A stretch of DNA of 5,171 nucleotides from the NCBI GenBank assembly GCA_948896875.1, contig CAQUWW010000067.1, forward strand, positions 9,357 through 14,527, in the 5' to 3' direction. This stretch comes from an uncultured Acetatifactor sp. (GTDB lineage Bacteria > Bacillota > Clostridia > Lachnospirales > Lachnospiraceae). Position 1 is the stretch's first letter. The number at the start of each line of letters is the position of its first letter. This document shows, in pieces, positions 1 to 5,171 of this stretch. Made by a program: the position numbers and the translations under genes. The notes beneath the pieces are model-generated. The model ran no database searches and was not told where the DNA came from. It was given only the letters and a program-made list of their open reading frames with translations.

Positions 1-779
1 TCCATTCCCGTTTCCCAGGACAGCCGGGGAATGTCTCTGAGGATACATTTTGCGTTTCCCCGAAGTCCCAGCCGTGTGCGATGATTTTCATAATAAAGCG
101 TTTCGTTTTCCGGACAGCTGACAGCGTGAATTCCGTCTCCATTGAGATAGATCAGCGTCAGGTATTCCGTGTCGTCGCTGGCGGTATTGCTGGGAAAAGT
201 TTCATGATTCACAGGAATCCGGTCCCAGTTGAAATATTCGTAATGTTCCATTTTCCGCATCACAGAAGAATATACTCTTCCGTTTCCATAATAAGCGCCT
301 ATGATCTGAAAAGCCTGTTCATTGGTGACACAGCCGCTTTCCCTGTCCAGAGTCAGATTCTCATTCTGCAGCGCGTATGAAAAGAAAATTCCTTTTGGAG
401 TCTGAAATTTCAAGAGTAACAATTTCAGACGATCGCTTTCCAGAGAAGCGCCCATGAACGGATCATTTACATAAATATTGAGGGAATTATCGCGCATCAG
501 GTCGTTTACGAAATGTGTCACAGGGACAGAGATGCATCCGTCTGTATAAACTGCTTCCAGGATGAAAAGCTCTCTGGGACACAGCAGACTGTCGATGCTA
601 CAGTCCAGAGCCCGGGCCAGGGCGGGGAGGATGGCAGTCTCAGGCAGACAGCGGGCGTTTTCCCATTTTGACACAGCCTGAGGACTGACATGCAGAAGTT
701 CTGCAAGAGTCTCTCCTGTATAGCCCCGTTCTTTGCGCAGGGACGCAATTCTCTTTCCGATTTTTTCCATATCAATCAT
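1..779 (-). CDS. XRE-family helix-turn-helix regulator with tandem C-terminal domains (partial, 3' end beyond window)
   Basis: The reading frame is open from ATG at 779 to the left window edge, giving 259 visible residues and no stop. GGAGG at 789-793 sits 9 nt upstream of this ATG, which favours it over the second Met at codon 4. Residues about 7-60 form an XRE/HTH_3 DNA-binding domain: LRKERGYTGETLAELLHV is followed by the recognition helix SPQAVSKWEN (residues 32-41), then a helical LARALDCSIDSLL segment. Residues 73-144 and 159-230 are two copies of one domain that resembles the DnaJC11 C-terminal domain. No signal peptide or membrane segment is visible, so the protein should be a cytoplasmic DNA-binding factor, probably sensing something through the C-terminal domains (inference). 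It is divergent from the Sel1 gene and is the likely regulator of that gene and of itself. The HTH call is firm; the ligand and the full length are unknown. Confidence 0.88.
   Translation of the reverse strand, partial: MIDMEKIGKRIASLRKERGYTGETLAELLHVSPQAVSKWENARCLPETAILPALARALDCSIDSLLCPRELFILEAVYTDGCISVPVTHFVNDLMRDNSLNIYVNDPFMGASLESDRLKLLLLKFQTPKGIFFSYALQNENLTLDRESGCVTNEQAFQIIGAYYGNGRVYSSVMRKMEHYEYFNWDRIPVNHETFPSNTASDDTEYLTLIYLNGDGIHAVSCPENETLYYENHRTRLGLRGNAKCILRDIPRLSWETGM
90..563 (-). repeat. Tandem duplicated 72-residue domain inside the HTH regulator
   Basis: Codons 73-144 (nt 563-348) and 159-230 (nt 305-90) of the regulator align without gaps over 72 residues, with 18 identities by hand count. 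Shared anchors, as first copy versus second copy, are ILEAVYTDG/IIGAYYGNG at the start, IYVN/IPVN in the middle, a hydrophobic strand followed by GI, and NENL/NETL near the end. A 14-residue linker separates them. The order of motifs (I-L-x-A-x-Y, a central VN strand, a long hydrophobic strand and a final E-x-L) matches what I recall of the DnaJC11 C-terminal domain (DUF3395-like). That family name is from memory and not verified by search; the internal repeat itself is visible directly. Confidence 0.7.
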
Positions 780-805
780 AGTTAAGTACCTCCGATTTGG
801 TGTTT

Positions 806-838
806 GGTAAGTGCATGAACAGTACCATCGCGCTTACC
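806..838. promoter_or_regulatory. Inverted repeat in the regulator leader (possible autoregulatory operator or leader hairpin)
   Basis: GGTAAGTGC (806-814) and GCGCTTACC (830-838) are inverted copies matching at 8 of 9 positions, separated by 15 nt. The element lies between the regulator's predicted transcription start and its ribosome binding site. It could be a DNA operator for a dimeric HTH protein or a hairpin in the leader RNA. Nothing in the sequence decides between them. Confidence 0.4.
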
Positions 839-863
839 GACATTTTATCAGCGCTGTAATTTC

Positions 864-892
864 ATTATAGAGAAGGCGGACCGGACTTACAA
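864..892 (-). promoter_or_regulatory. Sigma-A-type promoter of the HTH regulator
   Basis: On the minus strand a perfect TATAAT (869-864) lies 17 nt downstream of TTGTAA (892-887, 4 of 6 matches to TTGACA). The predicted transcription start is near 857, giving a leader of about 78 nt before the ATG at 779. Confidence 0.65.
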
Positions 893-913
893 TACATGTG
901 AGGCTAAGAAAAA

Positions 914-974
914 ACAGGAAAAATCAACCTGGGGTTTAGCGGAGAAACAGGAAAATCGTGGAAATGAGACAGGA
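914..974 (+). promoter_or_regulatory. Three phased ACAGGA direct repeats at the Sel1 promoter
   Basis: ACAGGA occurs at 914-919, 947-952 and 969-974. The first two copies extend to AAACAGGAAAA(A)ATC. The intervals are 33 and 22 nt, both multiples of 11, so all copies face about the same side of the helix. The second copy lies just upstream of the plus-strand -35 box and the third lies in the spacer. This suggests activator or repressor sites, perhaps for the divergent regulator (inference). The purine-rich context means chance cannot be excluded. Confidence 0.35.
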
Positions 975-987
975 GATATGGTAAAAT
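959..987 (+). promoter_or_regulatory. Extended -10 promoter of the Sel1 gene
   Basis: TAAAAT (982-987) is preceded by TGG (979-981), forming an extended -10 element. TGGAAA (959-964) lies 17 nt upstream as a weak -35 with 4 of 6 matches. The predicted start is near 994. A weak -35 with an extended -10 fits a promoter that depends on a regulator. Confidence 0.5.
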
Positions 988-990
988 AGT

Positions 991-1023
991 GGCATCAGTA
1001 CGGCAGTATCAGATGCCGTTTTT
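991..1023 (+). terminator. Hairpin plus T5 tract in the Sel1 leader (attenuator-like)
   Basis: GGCATC (991-996) pairs with GATGCC (1012-1017). Inside, GTAC (998-1001) pairs with GTAT (1006-1009) around the loop GGCA, and TTTTT follows at 1019-1023. The shape resembles a weak intrinsic terminator. The predicted transcription start near 994 falls inside the left arm, so the full hairpin would form only if transcription begins further upstream. It could instead be a palindromic operator over the start site. Confidence 0.35.
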
Positions 1024-1042
1024 GCAGTGAAGGGAGTAAGTT

Positions 1043-3205
1043 ATGTCAGATAAACAGAGAGAAATTTTGGAGAAAGACAGAGAGGATGAACTGACTGAAG
1101 AAGCCGATGGAGATGAGGAGCAGGAGGAAGGGATTGGGATTGCAGGCGTAAATGTGGTTTCAACGGAGCCGATCTTGGATAGAACGAAAAGGCTCATACA
1201 AAAGGCGGAATCCGGGGATCCGGAGGCTCAGGATAGACTGGGAGACTGTTATAAACATGGCTATGGCATGGAAAAGGATTGGGCGAAGGCCGTGGAATGG
1301 TACCGAAGGTCTGCCGCCCAGGGAAATGCAGCCGCACAGCGCAGTCTGGGCTATTGCTATGATTACGGAGAGGGGATAGAGCAGGATAAAGAAAAAGCGG
1401 TATACTGGTATAAAAAGGCTGCGGAGGGTGGAGATGTGGACGCCATCCGAAACCTTGGAAACTGCTATTATTTTGCCACAGGTGTGGAGCAGGACTTTGA
1501 CAAGGCTGCTTATTGGTATGGGAAGGCCGCGGAGGAGGGGCATCCGGACGCGGAGAACAGTCTGGGATTTTGTTATCAGCTGGGAAGAGGGGTTCCACAG
1601 GATTTTGCAAAGGCTGTGGAGTGGTATCGGAAAGCCGCCGGCCACGGAGATGCCGCGGCGCTGTTTAACCTGGGGCTCTGCTATTCCGATGGAAAAGGCG
1701 TGGAACAAAACGATGCGACAGCTGTGGAATATTTTCGGAAGGCAGCCAAAGAGGGCTGGGCCAGCGCCCAATACAATCTGGGGGTATGCTATGAGACCGG
1801 CCTGGGAATAGAGCAGGACTATGAGCAGGCCCTTCACTGGTACAGGGAGGCCGCCGCGCAGAAGAATGCCCCGGCACAAAACGCAATGGGAAACTGTTAT
1901 GCAGAGGGAAGAGGCGTCCCAAAGGATGAGGCGAGAGCCGTGAAATGGTACCAGAAAGCCGCCGAACAGGGGGATGTGGATGCCCAGTACAATCTGGGCT
2001 TTCACTATGAAAACGGTCTGGGCGTGGAGCAGGATGACGGAAAAGCCGTGGAATGGTATCAGAAGGCTGCTGACCAGGGACATTCTGCCGCGCAGTACAG
2101 CATGGGATTTGCCTGCGAACATGGCCGGGGCGTGAAGCGGGATTTCGCCAAAGCGGCGGAATGGTACGGTCAAGCGGCCGACCAGGGAGATGCGGATTCT
2201 CAGTATGGTCTGGGCTGGTGTTATGAAATGGGCAAGGGGCTGGAGCAGGATTACGCTCAGGCTGTGGAATGGTACAGGAAGGCCGCGGAACAAGGGCAGA
2301 AGGATGCGCTGTATCATCTGAGCAAATGTTATGAGAAGGGACTGGGCGTGGAGCAGGACTATGCCAAAATGGCAGAATGCATGGAAAAATCCGCACTCCA
2401 GGGTTATTCGGTGGCACAGTTCGGAATAGCCACTTACTATGAACGGGGTATGGGGGTGGAGCAGGATGATACCAAAGCGGCGGAATGGTACGGCAAGGCG
2501 GCAGAGCAGGGGGATGTGGATGCCCAGTATAATTTGGCTGTTCTCTATAAAAACGGTACGGGAGTAGAGCAGGATTTTGCTCAGGCCGCGCTGTGGTATG
2601 AAAAGGCCGCGGAGCAGGAGGATGATCAGGCACAGTACATGCTGGGGCTTTTCTATGAAAAAGGGGCCGGCGTGGAGCAGAATGACGACAAAGCGGCAGA
2701 GTGGTATCGGAAATCTGCGGAGCAGGGAAATGCCGACGGACAGTACAATCTGGGTCGCTGCTACAGTGTGGGCATGGGAACAGAACAGGACTCGGAACAG
2801 ATGGCGGCATGGTATCTGAAGGCGGCGGAGAATGGTCATTCGGAAGCGCAGAACCTGATAGGGCGTTGCTATTTTAACGGAGAAGTGCTGGAGAAGGACG
2901 GCGGGAAAGCGGTGGAATGGTTTCAAAAGTCTGCAAAACAGGGGAATACACAGGCCCAGACCAACCTTGGACTTTGCTACGCCTATGGCCTGGGTGTGGA
3001 AAAGGATGAAGGACAGGCTGTCAAATGGTATACGAAGGCCGCAGAGGCGGGGGATATGGCCGCCCAGTACAACATGGGCGTCTTCTGCGAGATGGGCTTC
3101 GGTGTGCGGAAGAGCGTGAATAAAGCAACGCAATGGTACAGGAAGGCCGCCGCCCAGGGCCATGAGAAAGCCGGGGCCGCGCTGATGCGCCTGGGTGAGC
3201 TGTGA
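1043..3205 (+). CDS. Sel1-repeat (SLR) protein with 18 exact 36-residue units
   Basis: This 720-residue protein starts at ATG 1043, with AGGGAG (1031-1036) 6 nt upstream. Residues 1-54 are a non-repeat head; residues 11-29 hold 12 Asp/Glu out of 19. Residues 55-702 are 18 units of exactly 36 residues, followed by a half unit to residue 720. The unit consensus is A-E-Q-G-x-x-x-A-Q-Y-N-L-G-x-C-Y-E-x-G-x-G-V-E-Q-D-x-x-K-A-x-E-W-Y-x-K-A, the Sel1-like form of a TPR helical pair. There is no signal peptide or membrane segment, so a cytoplasmic location is expected. Sel1 repeats form superhelical scaffolds that bind proteins; no enzyme domain is present. Unit 11 (counting from 1) has lost the WY pair (AECMEKS), and unit 16 has NGEVLEKD in place of the usual GxG turn. 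The gene is probably the first of a two-gene operon. The family is certain; the partner and role are unknown. Confidence 0.97.
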   Translation: MSDKQREILEKDREDELTEEADGDEEQEEGIGIAGVNVVSTEPILDRTKRLIQKAESGDPEAQDRLGDCYKHGYGMEKDWAKAVEWYRRSAAQGNAAAQRSLGYCYDYGEGIEQDKEKAVYWYKKAAEGGDVDAIRNLGNCYYFATGVEQDFDKAAYWYGKAAEEGHPDAENSLGFCYQLGRGVPQDFAKAVEWYRKAAGHGDAAALFNLGLCYSDGKGVEQNDATAVEYFRKAAKEGWASAQYNLGVCYETGLGIEQDYEQALHWYREAAAQKNAPAQNAMGNCYAEGRGVPKDEARAVKWYQKAAEQGDVDAQYNLGFHYENGLGVEQDDGKAVEWYQKAADQGHSAAQYSMGFACEHGRGVKRDFAKAAEWYGQAADQGDADSQYGLGWCYEMGKGLEQDYAQAVEWYRKAAEQGQKDALYHLSKCYEKGLGVEQDYAKMAECMEKSALQGYSVAQFGIATYYERGMGVEQDDTKAAEWYGKAAEQGDVDAQYNLAVLYKNGTGVEQDFAQAALWYEKAAEQEDDQAQYMLGLFYEKGAGVEQNDDKAAEWYRKSAEQGNADGQYNLGRCYSVGMGTEQDSEQMAAWYLKAAENGHSEAQNLIGRCYFNGEVLEKDGGKAVEWFQKSAKQGNTQAQTNLGLCYAYGLGVEKDEGQAVKWYTKAAEAGDMAAQYNMGVFCEMGFGVRKSVNKATQWYRKAAAQGHEKAGAALMRLGEL
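1205..3202 (+). repeat. Array of 18 x 108-nt Sel1 coding repeats plus a half unit
   Basis: Each 36-residue unit is 108 nt with no insertions or deletions, covering 1205-3148; a half unit covers 3149-3202. Units are diverged at the nucleotide level, so most of the array is old. One exception is a 23-nt identity between unit 8 (1967-1989) and unit 13 (2507-2529), exactly five units apart, which suggests later exchange between units. Because the period is divisible by three, long open frames also appear on the opposite strand; these are by-products. Confidence 0.95.
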
Positions 3206-3241
3206 ATCTGTGCTACAGGAAAATATAAGGAAACATAACAT

Positions 3242-3268
3242 TCCGGCGCCGTTTTGCTTCGGCCCGGA
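3242..3268 (+). promoter_or_regulatory. GC-rich intercistronic hairpin between the Sel1 gene and its partner
   Basis: TCCGG (3242-3246) and GCCG (3248-3251), with C3247 bulged out, pair with CGGC (3260-3263) and CCGGA (3264-3268) around the loop TTTTGCTT. This gives nine base pairs, eight of them G-C. No T tract follows, so it is not a good intrinsic terminator. It may act as an RNA processing or stability element that sets different levels of the two products, or as a pause site (inference). Confidence 0.5.
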
Positions 3269-3301
3269 TTGAAAACAGGAAGACGAAGGGAGTGTAGAAA
3301 A

Positions 3302-4198
3302 ATGTTTCATTTATTTGGGAAAAAGGAAGAGTCTCCGGAGGAGCAGATGGCAGAGTACAGCCGGAAGAAAGACTGGGCAGGCCTTGTGAAGACTTATTAC
3401 AGGCTGGGTGTGGCGGCCATGGAGGCTGGAAAACCCTGCGAGGCACAGCTGTGGCTGAGCAGGGCGGACACCATTTACAGTGCCGATGACACAATCTACA
3501 AAAAAGTGGGCGAAAAGCTGATGGACGACTGTTCCGAGCGCATTGGGCAGCTGGAGGAATTATCCACACTGTACAATGATTTGCCTGAGCAGATAGAAGG
3601 GATGGCGGCGAATCTGAATGATGTAAAAATTCGGATTTGGGGTCTGCTGTCGCTGGCCAGACTTGTGAAGCTGGGAGAGCGTCTGGCTGCTCTTCCCGGA
3701 TGTGAGGCTTTTGGAAAGCTGGGTTGGGCGGTGGATACGGTACTGAAGTCCTTTCAGGAACCGCTTTCGGAAGTGGAATTCGGGGAATTGCAGGATTTGT
3801 GCGGCGCGTTTTATGAGCTGGGTGACAGTCCGGCGTTCTGGGGAGAAGGGAATGAGATTGACATTCCGGGCCGGGCACCCTTCCAGGTATTTGACTTGAA
3901 TGGAATGATGGGAGTGCATCTGGAAATGGATGCCTATCTGGACAGCCATTTGAAAATGATAAGTGCACTGGGAAAGGGGGAGGAACCGAATGCTCCGGAG
4001 ACAGGAATCATCGCGGGAGCGCTGCTGCCGGATTATTATGTGCGGACAGGTGCGGAGATTCTGACGGATGTTCCGGGAATAAAAGCTGAGATAGATCGGA
4101 TCTGGAGCGATTACGAATTTGTCGTAGGTTCCGATATTTCATGGGAGCTTGTGAGTCGGAAGGTTGCGGAATATAAGGAGGTAGAGGTTCCGGCATAG
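3302..4198 (+). CDS. Conserved-looking hypothetical protein with TPR-like N-terminus, partner of the Sel1 gene
   Basis: The protein has 298 residues from ATG 3302, supported by AAGGGAG (3286-3292) 9 nt upstream. An in-frame TTG at 3254 would add 16 residues but lies in a hairpin with no ribosome binding site. I do not recognise a named family. The first residues (MFHLFGKKEESPEEQ) are charged and not a signal peptide. Residues about 16-60 look like one TPR-type helical pair (YYRLGVAAMEAGKPCEAQLW, then LSRADTIY). Residues 110-150 are amphipathic helices, and residues 180-225 hold a Gly/Pro/Asp-rich stretch with IPGRAPFQVFDLNGMMG that looks like a conserved core loop. There is no membrane segment and no evident catalytic motif. 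It follows the Sel1 gene by 96 nt on the same strand with no clear terminator or promoter between them, so cotranscription and functional or physical association are likely. The function is unknown. Confidence 0.85.
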   Translation: MFHLFGKKEESPEEQMAEYSRKKDWAGLVKTYYRLGVAAMEAGKPCEAQLWLSRADTIYSADDTIYKKVGEKLMDDCSERIGQLEELSTLYNDLPEQIEGMAANLNDVKIRIWGLLSLARLVKLGERLAALPGCEAFGKLGWAVDTVLKSFQEPLSEVEFGELQDLCGAFYELGDSPAFWGEGNEIDIPGRAPFQVFDLNGMMGVHLEMDAYLDSHLKMISALGKGEEPNAPETGIIAGALLPDYYVRTGAEILTDVPGIKAEIDRIWSDYEFVVGSDISWELVSRKVAEYKEVEVPA

Positions 4199-4290
4199 GC
4201 TTCTGCCAATGGCTTTGAGAGGATTCGAAAGGCTGAAAAGCTATGGTGGAATACGGAAAACAGCAGGGACTGACATCGAAAGCTGCAGAA

Positions 4291-4305
4291 GAGATATTAT
4301 ATCTC
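4291..4305. repeat. Perfect short palindrome over the GNAT stop codon
   Basis: GAGATA (4291-4296) and TATCTC (4300-4305) are exact inverted copies around TTA (4297-4299), which is the GNAT stop codon on the minus strand. It lies at the right end of the 98-nt convergent gap. It is too A-T rich and short to be a convincing terminator, and I see no better terminator in 4199-4296. Confidence 0.3.
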
Positions 4306-4782
4306 CAGTTCATAAAGCGCCATGGACCTGCCGTTGGGATAATCCAGAATGTCGACGATTTTAAAGCCGGCTTTCAGATAGATTTTCCTGACAGTGGGTT
4401 CATCCAGGGCCGTATCCAGACGAATGTAACGAACGCCCCGCCGGCGGCACTCCGCTCTGACGGCATCTACCACAAACCCGGTCATGCCCATTCCGGCGAA
4501 AGAGCGCCTCACGCAGAGCTTGTGCAGGTAAGCCGCTTCAAAGGCCGGTGCGTCCGGCCAGTACTCGGAATCTGTCCATTGCAGGAGAAAGGCGCAGGCC
4601 GTTTCTCCCTCTATGGTGCCGATGCAGAAATTCTCCGGGAGGACATCTTTGCTCAGCAGTTCCTCCGGTGTCAGCCATTCATCCGGCCATACGCGGTAGC
4701 CCTTACGGCGTCCCCAGAGGGCTACCTCTTTCATGACAGAGATTGCTTCCTGCATTTTGTCGAATTGAATTTCCAGCTTCAT
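4297..4782 (-). CDS. GNAT-family N-acetyltransferase
   Basis: This 161-residue protein starts at ATG 4782; AAGGAG (4789-4794) is 6 nt upstream on the minus strand. It has the usual GNAT size and order: an N-terminal helical region with WGRRKGYRVWPDEWLTPEEL, a central strand CAFLLQWTDSEYW, the acetyl-CoA motif A region LHKLCVRRSFAGMGM (residues 86-100), and a C-terminal IRLDTALDEPTVRKIYLKAGF (residues 120-140) typical of motif B. In the pyrophosphate-binding loop Q/R-x-x-G-x-G/A the first position is Ser94 instead of Gln or Arg, with Gly97 and Gly99 kept. It should transfer an acetyl group from acetyl-CoA to an amine on a small molecule or protein; the substrate is not predictable. It is 70 nt downstream of a kinase-like gene on the same strand with no clear terminator between, so probably cotranscribed. 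It is convergent with the Sel1 cassette. Confidence 0.92.
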   Translation of the reverse strand: MKLEIQFDKMQEAISVMKEVALWGRRKGYRVWPDEWLTPEELLSKDVLPENFCIGTIEGETACAFLLQWTDSEYWPDAPAFEAAYLHKLCVRRSFAGMGMTGFVVDAVRAECRRRGVRYIRLDTALDEPTVRKIYLKAGFKIVDILDYPNGRSMALYELEI

Positions 4783-4852
4783 GTATTACTCCTTAGCGGT
4801 TTTTCGCTGCATTTGCCTATGAGCTTTTGTTGACAGAGCGTATAGGATCTCG

Positions 4853-5171
4853 TCATTGTAAATCAATGGATATTTCGTACGTATCCTCAATCAGAATATA
4901 GTCCGCATTATTTTTCTGAGCAAGCGCCAGAACTTTTGCATTTTCCGCCAACACATATTCCAGAGTGCAATCCTCATCGCCTGAACGATCTTCTATGGCA
5001 CTAGCATATTTTTTGATATCCTTAAAATGCGTCCGGATGTATCCCTCGCTCATAATAAGGCAATAGTACCTGATATCAGCCAGATATTCTTCTGCAAAAT
5101 CCTTTTCCCAGCCAAATGGGATATAGCATCCTTCCACTATAAGATTCTGCCTGTTTTCTATGGCTGTCTTA
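4853..5171 (-). CDS. C-terminal part of a probable P-loop kinase (5' end beyond window)
   Basis: The frame is open from the right window edge to TGA at 4855-4853, giving 105 residues. A GTG at 5137 is only an internal Val: the frame continues upstream with AIENRQNLIVEGCYIP. This LIVEG strand followed by a charged helix (WEKDFAEEYLADIRYYCLIMS) and a helical HFKDIKKYASAIEDR segment resembles the C-terminal half of small adenylate-kinase-like P-loop kinases or zeta-toxin-like ATPases of Firmicutes, which end in a YILIEDTYEISIDL-type strand. The Walker A motif would lie upstream, outside the window, so nucleotide binding cannot be confirmed. The gene probably forms an operon with the GNAT gene. 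The substrate is unknown. Confidence 0.6.
   Translation of the reverse strand, partial: KTAIENRQNLIVEGCYIPFGWEKDFAEEYLADIRYYCLIMSEGYIRTHFKDIKKYASAIEDRSGDEDCTLEYVLAENAKVLALAQKNNADYILIEDTYEISIDLQ

Noticed and set aside
81..380. 99-codon plus-strand frame
   Set aside because: It is antisense to the regulator's C-terminal domains and has no start signals or recognisable domain.
518..775. 85-codon minus-strand frame inside the regulator region
   Set aside because: It is out of frame with the HTH gene starting at 779, which has the GGAGG site and a recognisable helix-turn-helix domain.
3254..3301. TTG start 16 codons upstream for the 298-residue protein
   Set aside because: The codon is in the loop of the intercistronic hairpin and has no ribosome binding site; ATG 3302 has AAGGGAG at a good distance.
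1160..3310. 716-codon open frame on the minus strand across the whole Sel1 gene, and a 381-codon one at 1665-2810
   Set aside because: The 108-nt coding period is divisible by three, so a stop-free opposite frame recurs in every unit. The products show only mirrored repeat composition, no domain and no ribosome binding site.
3213..3968. 251-codon minus-strand frame and a 129-codon one at 3560-3949
   Set aside because: Both are antisense to the 298-residue gene and are Pro/Ser/His-rich low-quality translations without a ribosome binding site.
4243..4833. 196-codon plus-strand frame
   Set aside because: It is antisense to the GNAT gene, whose family motifs and ribosome binding site are clear.
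4830..4863. Consensus TTGACA on the plus strand at 4830-4835
   Set aside because: No -10 element occurs at 16-18 nt; the nearest, TGTAAA, is 21 nt away, and it would only drive antisense RNA into the kinase gene.
5135..5137. GTG as the start of the kinase-like protein
   Set aside because: The frame stays open to the window edge, and the residues before it (QNLI joined to VEGCY) complete a kinase-like strand, so the gene is truncated by the window and not starting here.

Overview
The window looks like chromosomal DNA from a low-to-moderate-GC Firmicute, most likely a gut Clostridia of the Lachnospiraceae type. This is an inference from the AAGGGAG/GGAGG-type ribosome binding sites, sigma-A-like promoters, the XRE regulator with an SPQAVSKWEN recognition helix, the Sel1 units of the GVEQD type, and the flavour of the GNAT protein. 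No RNA genes, insertion sequences, CRISPR arrays or phage genes are visible.

Layout. (1) Positions 1-779, minus strand: an XRE-type helix-turn-helix regulator, cut by the left edge, with 259 residues visible. Its C-terminal part holds two gap-free copies of a 72-residue domain that resembles the C-terminal domain of DnaJC11-like proteins. (2) Positions 780-1042: a divergent control region with a good promoter on each strand, an inverted repeat in the regulator leader, three helically phased ACAGGA direct repeats next to the plus-strand promoter, and a hairpin with a T tract before the plus-strand gene. (3) Positions 1043-3205, plus: a 720-residue protein made of an acidic N-terminal tail and 18 Sel1-like repeats, each exactly 36 residues, plus a final half unit. 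(4) Positions 3302-4198, plus: a 298-residue protein of unknown function with a TPR-like N-terminus, probably cotranscribed with the Sel1 gene; a strong GC-rich hairpin lies between them. (5) Positions 4297-5171, minus, convergent with the above: a GNAT acetyltransferase preceded by the C-terminal 105 residues of what looks like a P-loop kinase, probably one operon.

Reading of the system. The Sel1 protein and its partner look like a two-gene cassette: a cytoplasmic superhelical scaffold plus a soluble helical protein. The divergently encoded regulator is the natural candidate to control it. The regulator's tandem sensor-like domains, the phased repeats at the Sel1 promoter and the unknown partner are the parts most worth attention. 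The kinase-GNAT pair appears to be an unrelated metabolic or modification operon. What the cassette does in the cell cannot be told from sequence alone.
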